From positions 16,626-80,625 of the forward strand of contig JAVJSU010000075.1 in the NCBI GenBank assembly GCA_040219275.1: DNA of 64,000 nt, in the 5' to 3' direction. The stretch is from JAVJSU01 sp040219275. Its GTDB lineage: Bacteria > Chloroflexota > Anaerolineae > Aggregatilineales > Phototrophicaceae. Positions within the stretch are counted from its first letter, which is position 1, and every line of letters starts with the position of its first letter. The notes below the pieces were generated by a model. The model ran no database searches and was not told where the DNA came from. It worked only from the letters and a program-made list of their open reading frames with translations. Below are positions 42,741 through 49,639 of this stretch, piece by piece. The position numbers were made by a program, and so were the translations under genes.

Positions 42741-42783
42741 GGAGAGAACAATTGATATTTTTAGGCATCAATTATCCTTCTCC
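42741..42783 (-). other. Imperfect stem-loop between binding-protein and ATPase genes
   Basis: AATTGAT (42750-42756) pairs with ATCAATT (42767-42773), and the outer GGAGA (42741-42745) with TCTCC (42779-42783). It lies about 50 nt downstream of the binding-protein stop, a position like the stem-loop after the other binding-protein gene (25511-25536). It probably protects the binding-protein mRNA and weakens read-through. Confidence 0.5.
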
Positions 42784-42834
42784 CACAGTGCATTAACCTA
42801 AGATGGAATGCGGATCAACAAGTGCTGTTGCTCT

Positions 42835-43779
42835 TTAGCGATCTGCATCATACGCGGCGCGGGAGGTGTACAAACCACCACCTACCGGAATCCAGCGGGG
42901 AAGTTCTTCGCCGTTCAAGTGAGCGACAACTGCATCAAATGCGGGTCCGCCCATGAAGGGACTCAGTTCAACTGTTGCGTTGGTTTCGCCAGCATCCATA
43001 GAGTCGAAGATGTCAGGAATGGCATCCACTGAAACCACAAGAATATCCACTGCCGGTACTAAACCAGCTTCTTTAATGGCTTCAATCGCGCCGATTGCCA
43101 TGTCATCATTGTGTGCAAAGATGGCACAAATGTTAGCAGGATCTTCCGAACTCAAGATACCTTCCATAACTTGTTTACCTTCGGTACGAACAAAGTTACC
43201 TGTTTCGGACTGAATGATGGTCATGTTACTGAAGAGGTCAATGACTTGCTGGAAGCCTTCATGACGGTCAATCGCCGCACCAGAACCCACGGTACCGTAA
43301 AGCTCAACGATGTTGCAATTGCCGGATGTTGCTTGAACCAACCACGCGGCGGCTAAACGTCCTTCATGAACAAAATCAGAAGAAACGCGGGTAACATACA
43401 GTGATTCATCAGAATCCACACTACGATCGACAATGATCACAGGAATGTCTGAATCAGAGGCTTCTTGCAGAACATCATCCCAACCACTTTCAACGACAGG
43501 GGCGAGGATGATTGCATCGACATCGCCCTGGGCAATCCATGCACGCATCGCAGTAATTTGATTTTCTTGACTTTGTTGAGCATCTGAGAAGAGTAAGTTA
43601 ATACCGCGGGCTTCAGCTTCCGCTAGAACTGCATCTGTGAATGCGGTACGCCATGCACTTTCCGAACCGATCTGCGAAAATCCGATTGTGAGACCTTCGC
43701 CGTCATCTTGAGCATTAATTGCTGGAACCGTGAGTGCCAGCAGGAAAATAAGGATTATCCCCAATTTTGCAAAACGCAT
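42835..43779 (-). CDS. Periplasmic-type sugar-binding protein (YtfQ/RbsB-like)
   Basis: CUT2-family binding protein of the pentose/furanose importer. A Sec signal (about 1-23, ending PAINAQDD) has no lipobox Cys, as in the other binding protein of the window. The mature part starts LTIGFSQIGSESAWRTAFTDAVLAEAEARGI, which is very YtfQ-like. Further family motifs are QITAMRAWIAQGDVDAIILAPVVESGWDDVL, VIIVDRSVD and IFAHNDDMAIGAIEAIKEAG. Length 314 aa is normal. ATG at 43779 has AAGGAG 8 nt upstream. It is the first gene of the operon, with a predicted leader of almost 590 nt behind a lac-like operator. Confidence 0.95.
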   Translation of the reverse strand: MRFAKLGIILIFLLALTVPAINAQDDGEGLTIGFSQIGSESAWRTAFTDAVLAEAEARGINLLFSDAQQSQENQITAMRAWIAQGDVDAIILAPVVESGWDDVLQEASDSDIPVIIVDRSVDSDESLYVTRVSSDFVHEGRLAAAWLVQATSGNCNIVELYGTVGSGAAIDRHEGFQQVIDLFSNMTIIQSETGNFVRTEGKQVMEGILSSEDPANICAIFAHNDDMAIGAIEAIKEAGLVPAVDILVVSVDAIPDIFDSMDAGETNATVELSPFMGGPAFDAVVAHLNGEELPRWIPVGGGLYTSRAAYDADR

Positions 43780-43925
43780 TTCAAAAACTCCTTAAACACA
43801 TAAACAATTTATATGATGGAGATATAGCGGATAGCATCTAAGTACTGGCGACAATAAATTCAGTCTATTTCTTTCAGCGATGATATTAAGAATGTACTTC
43901 TTAACAACAAACGAATATACGTCTG

Positions 43926-44222
43926 TTACAAGTTTGTATTTATTGTGTCAGTAATAATCAGATCAGCTATATCTTTGCGAGATTTCTCGGTCTTTGGCGC
44001 TTTCTTAAACACTTGATACCTATAGCCTCGTGAGCTATAAGCCATCAAAATGGTAAACAAAACCGCCATAGAGCCTTGACTCAATGTTGGAATTTGTTCA
44101 TACTTATGAGTACGCTTGTATGGGGTTGCTGTGGCAGGTTGAACGCGTGACACACACCCATCTTGCGTTTCATATGATGAACCAGTCTGTGATACTTCTG
44201 CTCCCCTTTTACCAGAACTCAA
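43926..44222 (-). CDS. Doubtful 98-aa reading frame inside the long leader
   Basis: Not recognised. The N-terminal half is low-complexity polar (SSGKRGAEVSQTGSS) and the second half has one hydrophobic run (SMAVLFTILMAYSSRG) followed by a basic tail (KKAPKTEKSRKD). It could be a decayed gene or transposase scrap, a leader-encoded small membrane protein, or chance. No clear ribosome-binding site was identified. It lies wholly within the predicted 5' leader of the sugar-binding-protein transcript. Confidence 0.2.
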   Translation of the reverse strand: MSSGKRGAEVSQTGSSYETQDGCVSRVQPATATPYKRTHKYEQIPTLSQGSMAVLFTILMAYSSRGYRYQVFKKAPKTEKSRKDIADLIITDTINTNL

Positions 44223-44293
44223 AATCTTCTTGTCGACTTTTTTGGTTTCCGGAAAGCACTACCATTTTAAGTTTCTATAGTGGTTTCTCTCAA

Positions 44294-44303
44294 ATCCTCC
44301 TCT
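44294..44303 (-). promoter_or_regulatory. Orphan Shine-Dalgarno in the long leader
   Basis: The transcribed strand reads AGAGGAGGAT about 63 nt after the predicted start. A TTG lies only 2 nt beyond it and the first ATG about 30 nt on, so it does not serve a normal start codon. It parallels the orphan site at 27008-27023. Confidence 0.4.
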
Positions 44304-44358
44304 AAGTTTTAAAACTTTTATTTTAATTTTAGGGTGCACACAGAATATATGATATATG

Positions 44359-44374
44359 ATGTGAACGCTCACAT
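44359..44374. promoter_or_regulatory. lac-like operator of the arabinose-transport operon
   Basis: ATGTGAACGCTCACAT is palindromic at all but the central-flanking pair. Its core TGTGAACGCTCACA differs at one base from the ideal lac operator TGTGAGCGCTCACA. It overlaps the -10 box of the promoter read below. It is the expected target of the LacI-family protein encoded at 37.7 kb, whose recognition helix begins YQTVSR. Confidence 0.8.
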
Positions 44375-44401
44375 ATTATCGCCTTTCTTCATTGAAGTCA
44401 A
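44373..44401 (-). promoter_or_regulatory. Sigma70-type promoter of the arabinose-transport operon
   Basis: On the minus strand TTGACT (44401-44396), a 17-nt spacer and TAATAT (44378-44373). The predicted start is near 44366, about 587 nt before the binding-protein ATG. The operator begins inside the -10 box. Confidence 0.75.
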
Positions 44402-44564
44402 GTAATTTGTCAGATAAAAGGCATCTACTTCTGGTAAAACCACGATTGAGATGGGTTTAATCGAAAGGAATTTGACAGGGCACGGTCACAAAATGATGTC
44501 GTTTCTTCGCCCAGAAAATGTTGTTTCATTGTTTCTCCTCAGGGAGTGGTTCATTGATAAACCG

Positions 44565-44623
44565 CCACCGCATAGACCTGAAAAATTGAAACCGAGTGAA
44601 CTTTCTAGACCAATACGCGGTGG
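44565..44623 (-). other. Inverted repeat just downstream of the SARP/NB-ARC gene
   Basis: CCACCGC (44565-44571) and GCGGTGG (44617-44623) flank a 45-nt spacer immediately after the regulator stop. It is too open for a classic terminator, but it is the only structure seen at that 3' end. Confidence 0.3.
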
Positions 44624-44626
44624 GTT

Positions 44627-47600
44627 TTACTCATAGGATTGCTTGAGCAGGTTTAATTCGTGTAAGCATTCGATCACCATTGTCTCTAACGATGTGGATA
44701 TGGTGGTGTCGTCGTTGTCATGACTGCCTGTTTGCTGAAGTTGACGGGCGTAATTACGAAAGCCGTGTTCTGTTGCTTCATGATGAATGGCATAAGCGAG
44801 TAATTCCTGCCCTTTGTTCTCGCGCCCAAAATCGATAAAATATTTTCCCACGCCGATGAGTGTATTTAAGATGATGGGCTTGGCTTCTAAGCGATTGGCA
44901 ATTTCTAAGGCTTCAATCAAATAATCAAGCGATTTTGGGTGATCGTGATTGCCTCCATAAGCTAAACCGCCCCACATTAATGCACCAACCAGATTACGAT
45001 TATCATTGATTTGACGCAAAATAACGGTGCTGTCTTCAAGTGCTTCAATTGCGCCCTGAAAATTGTTCTGCTTAAAACGCATTTCACCCATATTCATCAA
45101 GGTCACACTCTTAACGGTTAGGTTTGACATGGCATCACTGAGGACGAGTACCCGTTCGTAATTCCCAAGTGCGATTTCGTATTCGCCGAGGTCTTGATAA
45201 ACCGCGCCGAGATTCGCCAAAAAATGGCATAATCCGCGCAGGTCGCCCAATTGCTCAGAAATCGTGACCCCTTCATTCAATACCTCTTTGGCTGTTTGAT
45301 GATCGCCAGTACGAATACTCAAGCTACCCAGATTTGCTAACGGCTTTAGCAACTCGGCAGAATTATCAATGGCGCGATAGGTTTCTGCACATCTAATCAG
45401 GGCTTCTTTAGCCTCATCAAACCGCCCTTTATACAGGTGAATAATGCCTAAAATGTTCAACGCAAAACCAAGGTCAGCCAATTGGTTTGTTGCTTCAAAG
45501 ACAGCAACACTGCGAACCGTGAGGTCTTGCACACGATCAAGATTGCCCAGTCGTAAATGCAGACCGGCATAATGGACGGCAACTTTGCTAATCGCGATTT
45601 CCTCATCGTCTCCGCAGGGATCACAGCGCAAAAATTCGAGCGCATATTCAAATAAATCACTGCCTTCTTGAAAGCGATTTGTCCCCTCAAAAAAGCGATG
45701 TAGCGCAGTACTCATGGTGTCTATCGCATCGAATCGACCCTGTTCAACTGCATATTGCCACGCCACCCGAACATTGCTTAATTCCATGTCTGTTTGCTTC
45801 AATGAAGTGGAAAAATTTGCCGAGCGATTCTTCTTTTGGATAAGGCTCCGGTCATTATCACGCAGGAGATTAGCATAATAATCAATGTGTTTATTCAAGA
45901 CGGATTCGAGCATTTCCGGGTCGGTTACGAGTGCTTCAAAAGCGTATTGCCCGATTGCAACGTGAATATCGTAACGGGTTGTGCCGTCTTCGTGGGTGTA
46001 CATGCGTAACAACGATTGCGACACCAATTTATGCAAGGCGGTGACATTGGTCGATGCGATTTGTTGAGCGGCATCTAAGGAAAATGTCCCGCGAAATACG
46101 GATAAGCGTGTTAAGGTACTTTGTTCTTTCGGGGCGAGCAACCCCCATGAATGATCGAAGACTGCCCGTAAACTTTGATGGCGTTCGGGAATATTTTGCA
46201 AAGGTGAATCGAGCAAATCAAGATTTTTCTCAATTTCTTGTGTCAGGTGTTCGCACGAGATGACCGGTAATAACGCCGTCCCGATTTCAATCGCCAGGGG
46301 CATCCCACCGACGATTTTACAAAAACGGGCAATTGCCGCCTCATGACCGCTTAAATCAAAGTCCCGTAGATACCGTTGTGCATTTTTTAGATAGAGTTGC
46401 ACGCTTTCACTATTTGCCAGCAGGTCATCATCGAGATGGGTGATTTCTGGAACCTGTAAGCCCTGTAACGAGAAAACGTGTTCCTGTTGCAGATTAAACC
46501 GGATGCGTGATGTGATGACAATTTTTGAGCGTTTGGTTTCCTGTAAAAGACTATCCAGCACATCGGCAAAATCCGCCAGATGCTCGGCGTTATCTAAGAT
46601 GAGTAAGATTTCTCGCTTTTTAAGATACTCGCCGACTTGTTGCAACGGCGACGATGCCGTGTTGAGCGTCAGTTCGAGGATTTGAGCAAGCGCAGGGGCA
46701 ACTTGTATCGTTTGGGTCAGTGCGGTCAGTGATAAATAGCGCACGCCATGCACGAATTGGTCGGTGTGTTGGTGGGCGAATTGCCTGACCAAACGTGATT
46801 TACCGATTCCGCCTACGCCTAAAATGTTGATAAAGTGAATTTCCGGGTCACGAATCCAGACGTTGATTTGATTAAGTTCGCGCGCTCTACCGACAAATAT
46901 GCCAGAGTTTGAGGGCAAATTGTGGCGGGGGAGCGTTCGCGCTTCATGAATGGAGTCGTATAAATTGATCGTTTCCTGTAAGGGTTCAACGCCCAATTCA
47001 TCATAAATATTCTGCTTACACACCTCGAATTGCGCTAATGCGTCGTCATATTTCCCCTGTCGTGCAAACGCCAACATCAATTGACGGTGGGTCTCTTCCC
47101 GTAGCGGTTCGATTGCCTCTAATTTGCGTAAGGTTGTCTCGGCTTTAAGCCAATGCGCTTGTTGCATATACTGTTGGCTTAAGCGATCAAGCACATCAAT
47201 ATAGTTTAAGCGACAATGCTCTTGCTCTGCGCGTAACCATTCCTCTAAATCGCCTTCAACGTCGAGGTTAATTCCTTGTAGGAACATGCCCCGATAGCGC
47301 GTGGAGACAGCTTCTAAATTGTCGATGGAGGCGTTTTCGTCTTCGCGGGTATTTTTTAGCGCCAGCACATCAATATCATGTGGTTTGTCGGCATGAAAAC
47401 GAACGGTCTGCCGTGTGACTTCGACATAATCGCCCACGCGCTTGTTTAAATCATGCAAGGCTTGCCGGAGATTAGACTTGGCTTTGCTATCCGGCATATC
47501 GCCCCAAAATAACCCTGCGAGACGCTCTCTGGCATGAACATGGGGATTCAGCGCGAGATAACATAACAATACAACGACTTTATTCGATAGAAAATTCTCA

Positions 47601-47656
47601 ACGAGTTCATCATCAATATAAACTTCGGGATATCCCAATACATTAAACTCTAACAA
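44627..47656 (-). CDS. SARP/AfsR-type transcriptional regulator with NB-ARC ATPase and TPR repeats
   Basis: 1009-aa STAND regulator. An OmpR-type DNA-binding domain (about 1-90: ERLAGLFWGDMPDSKAKSNL, QALHDLN) is followed by a BTAD (about 95-240). Then comes an NB-ARC-like ATPase (about 255-560) with P-loop LGVGGIGKSRLVRQFA near 280, ILLILDNAEHL as Walker B and GGMPLAIEI as the GLPLA motif. The remainder is TPR (about 690-960: LGFALNILGIIHLYKGRFDE, ANLGAVYQDLGEYEIALGNY). Unlike the other SARP protein in the window it is intact. It is divergent from two plus-strand genes across a 90-bp region with a perfect palindrome (47684-47696), suggesting autoregulation. Confidence 0.93.
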   Translation of the reverse strand: MLEFNVLGYPEVYIDDELVENFLSNKVVVLLCYLALNPHVHARERLAGLFWGDMPDSKAKSNLRQALHDLNKRVGDYVEVTRQTVRFHADKPHDIDVLALKNTREDENASIDNLEAVSTRYRGMFLQGINLDVEGDLEEWLRAEQEHCRLNYIDVLDRLSQQYMQQAHWLKAETTLRKLEAIEPLREETHRQLMLAFARQGKYDDALAQFEVCKQNIYDELGVEPLQETINLYDSIHEARTLPRHNLPSNSGIFVGRARELNQINVWIRDPEIHFINILGVGGIGKSRLVRQFAHQHTDQFVHGVRYLSLTALTQTIQVAPALAQILELTLNTASSPLQQVGEYLKKREILLILDNAEHLADFADVLDSLLQETKRSKIVITSRIRFNLQQEHVFSLQGLQVPEITHLDDDLLANSESVQLYLKNAQRYLRDFDLSGHEAAIARFCKIVGGMPLAIEIGTALLPVISCEHLTQEIEKNLDLLDSPLQNIPERHQSLRAVFDHSWGLLAPKEQSTLTRLSVFRGTFSLDAAQQIASTNVTALHKLVSQSLLRMYTHEDGTTRYDIHVAIGQYAFEALVTDPEMLESVLNKHIDYYANLLRDNDRSLIQKKNRSANFSTSLKQTDMELSNVRVAWQYAVEQGRFDAIDTMSTALHRFFEGTNRFQEGSDLFEYALEFLRCDPCGDDEEIAISKVAVHYAGLHLRLGNLDRVQDLTVRSVAVFEATNQLADLGFALNILGIIHLYKGRFDEAKEALIRCAETYRAIDNSAELLKPLANLGSLSIRTGDHQTAKEVLNEGVTISEQLGDLRGLCHFLANLGAVYQDLGEYEIALGNYERVLVLSDAMSNLTVKSVTLMNMGEMRFKQNNFQGAIEALEDSTVILRQINDNRNLVGALMWGGLAYGGNHDHPKSLDYLIEALEIANRLEAKPIILNTLIGVGKYFIDFGRENKGQELLAYAIHHEATEHGFRNYARQLQQTGSHDNDDTTISTSLETMVIECLHELNLLKQSYE

Positions 47657-47683
47657 TTTGTCTCCCTGTAAAAGCCCAGTAAA

Positions 47684-47696
47684 CGTTTGGCAAACG
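47684..47696. promoter_or_regulatory. Palindrome in the divergent promoter of the SARP/NB-ARC regulator
   Basis: CGTTTG-G-CAAACG is a perfect odd palindrome, 27 bp upstream of the regulator start and about 50 bp upstream of the small divergent gene. It is a plausible operator for either gene; no matching copy was noticed elsewhere in the window. Confidence 0.4.
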
Positions 47697-47747
47697 CTTT
47701 ATATGTATTGTAATGGTGTAGCGCGAATATACCAATTGGAGCTACTT

Positions 47748-47957
47748 GTGGATGACATCCAACCAAACAGCACACACCAATCAAAGTTTGGCACACTCAT
47801 CATTGATGCGTGGTGTGAAACAGGTGAATCCTCGCAAGTCATCTGGCGCTTTCGTGTCCGTGATGTTCGGACAGGCGAACGACAGACATTCGCGAAGATG
47901 GACTCATTGCTGGACTATTTACGCGACCAATTCAATTCTCATCCAGCAGAGCAGTAA
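47748..47957 (+). CDS. Small conserved-type protein divergent from the SARP regulator
   Basis: 69 aa with the start placed at GTG 47748, preceded by GGAG 6 nt upstream. The frame itself opens further upstream at a TTG without a ribosome site. The sequence VIWRFRVRDVRTGERQTFAKMDSLLDYLRDQF has the pattern of a short beta-strand pair plus helix seen in tiny Chloroflexota proteins often encoded beside SARP/STAND regulators (recollection, not a search). No signal peptide or membrane segment. It is followed by a membrane-protein gene after about 37 bp, so the two are probably co-transcribed. Confidence 0.6.
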   Translation: MDDIQPNSTHQSKFGTLIIDAWCETGESSQVIWRFRVRDVRTGERQTFAKMDSLLDYLRDQFNSHPAEQ

Positions 47958-47994
47958 TTTTTCGATCGTTCAAAGGTAATGGAGATTGTTTCGT

Positions 47995-49020
47995 ATGAAA
48001 TCTTTAAATTTGAGTCAGGCGTTTTCTTTAATGATGAAAACCTCGCCGATTATTCTGGTGCGGCTTGGGGCGAATTTGCTATTCTGGTTCGTCGCAATCA
48101 TTTACTTTTTGATTGTCGGCACGGTCGCTTATTTGATTGGTAACGCTGTTCCGATATTAGGCTTTATCGTCTTCATCGTCGCAATTGCTGGGATGGGTGG
48201 ACTGTACCATCTGGCATATAAATATGTATTTTACATGCTCAAGGCGGCGCACATCGCTGTTTTAAGTGATCTGCTGAAACACGGTAAGTTAAAATCAAAC
48301 GAGGGACAACTCGGTTACGGTAAACAACGGGTGCAAGAACGCTTCGGCGAAATGAGTGCGATGTTCGTTGTTGATGAGTTGATTTCCGGCGTTGTACGGT
48401 CATTTACGCGCACTGTTTACCGCATTAGTCGGTGGATTCCGGGTGATAACGACGCTATTAGTACCATGGTCAAGATTCTCAATCGCGTTATCTGGTATTC
48501 AACGACTTATATTGACGAAGCCATTCTCGCCCGTAGCTTCTACGAAGAAACGGATGATGTTTGGGACAATGCGCGTGATGGCGTGGTGCTGTATGGTATG
48601 AAGTGGAAGCCCATTTTGATGAACGCAATCGCGCTGATGGTGATTAGTTTTATACCGTTTATCGTCGCTCTGGTGATCTTCGCTCTGCCTGTTGGCTTGT
48701 TGATTTCTCTCATCTCAACGAAATTAGCAGGATGGTCGATTATTATGTTACTGCTCCTGTCATGGCTGGTTAAAGTTGCCGTTGGTGACTCCTTCGCGAT
48801 GACCGCGATTCTGGCTACGTACTATCGCGAGACCAAAGATTTAACACCCGATCCAGAAATGGCATCCCGTTTAGAAGGTATCAGCGATAAGTTCAAAGAT
48901 ATGACCAATCGCGCCCGTAGTGGAATGGGCTTTGGCGATAATGCGAATACCAATACACCCCAAACACCGGATAACGATACACCTAATACACCAACCACCG
49001 CACCACAAACACCCTTGTAA
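47995..49020 (+). CDS. Membrane protein of unknown function
   Basis: About 341 aa from the ATG, with GGAG about 10 nt upstream; a TTG three codons earlier is less likely. Two hydrophobic blocks (about 20-95 and 200-265) each contain two or more membrane segments, rich in Ile, Val and Leu. Between them is an amphipathic region (SAMFVVDELISGVVRSFTRT). The last 40 residues are a low-complexity Asn/Thr/Pro/Gln tail. The overall look is that of conserved Chloroflexota membrane proteins without assigned function. It may be linked to the divergent regulator. Confidence 0.8.
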   Translation: MKSLNLSQAFSLMMKTSPIILVRLGANLLFWFVAIIYFLIVGTVAYLIGNAVPILGFIVFIVAIAGMGGLYHLAYKYVFYMLKAAHIAVLSDLLKHGKLKSNEGQLGYGKQRVQERFGEMSAMFVVDELISGVVRSFTRTVYRISRWIPGDNDAISTMVKILNRVIWYSTTYIDEAILARSFYEETDDVWDNARDGVVLYGMKWKPILMNAIALMVISFIPFIVALVIFALPVGLLISLISTKLAGWSIIMLLLLSWLVKVAVGDSFAMTAILATYYRETKDLTPDPEMASRLEGISDKFKDMTNRARSGMGFGDNANTNTPQTPDNDTPNTPTTAPQTPL

Positions 49021-49139
49021 AAAAGTGGACTTGGGAGAAGAAATAGCCGAAAGTAAACACTATTGTTATCGCTATTGTCTAAGCAAAACCAGCAAGTATG
49101 ATGGCACGTAACTTCTGAACTTCTCCCATCTTTTCGACT

Positions 49140-49172
49140 CTACCGTGCTAAATTTCGATTTTGGCACGGTAG
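49140..49172 (+). terminator. Stem-loop downstream of the membrane-protein gene
   Basis: CTACCGTGC (49140-49148) pairs perfectly with GCACGGTAG (49164-49172) across a 15-nt T-rich loop, about 120 bp after the stop. The following bases TGGTCGGTTTATTC have only a short T-run, so termination is probable but not certain. Confidence 0.5.
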
Positions 49173-49228
49173 TGGTCGGTTTATTCAAAATTTTGGCGAT
49201 CCATCTGAATATATGTTTACGAATAAGG

Positions 49229-49522
49229 TGAATAGCGTTGTCCGGTCCTTGAAAAACAGACGACACGAGAAATTTAAGCAGTCGATTTGAAACCTCACCC
49301 CAACCCCCTTTCAAGGGTAGGTATTTAATTATTTTGTCGAATTTGTTCTACATTGGGCTGAAACCCCAATGCTACGACGATTTTAGAAACCCCACTCAAG
49401 TGGGCTATTTTCACAAATGCGCGGGACGAATAGCCTGCATCAGCAGGGTTTTACACTTTAGTAGCCAATGGGTTTCAGCCATTGGCGGTAACGCTAAGAA
49501 CTCAATCACAAAAAACCTATCC
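49229..49522. repeat. Direct repeat copy 1 (hairpin-rich intergenic element)
   Basis: About 294 bp that recurs in the same orientation at 54726-55020 with scattered differences. Inside are four small hairpins in order: ATTGGG/CCCAAT, CCCACT-CA-AGTGGG, CCTGC-ATCA-GCAGG and CCAATGG-GTTTCAG-CCATTGG. The left end carries CTTTCAAGGGTAGGTATTT (49308-49326). Its inverted partner on the right is decayed in this copy. No coding capacity. Confidence 0.85.
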
Positions 49523-49639
49523 AGATTTGTCGCCTTCAACGTATTCGAGTATGCTTGACGCAATTCTCAATTAAACAGTTTTGGATCCGAATACGATCTT
49601 TCTCATCGCAGGTGTACTCAACCATTGTCAGAAAAGCTG

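Noticed and set aside
44359..44374. CRP/Fnr-type site (TGTGA...TCACA)
   Set aside because: The half-sites are separated by 4 bases rather than the 6 needed for CRP; spacing and central CG fit a LacI-family operator.
44451..44636. 61-aa plus-strand frame downstream of the SARP/NB-ARC gene
   Set aside because: No family pattern and it lies at the 3' end of a minus-strand gene across an inverted repeat; treated as chance.
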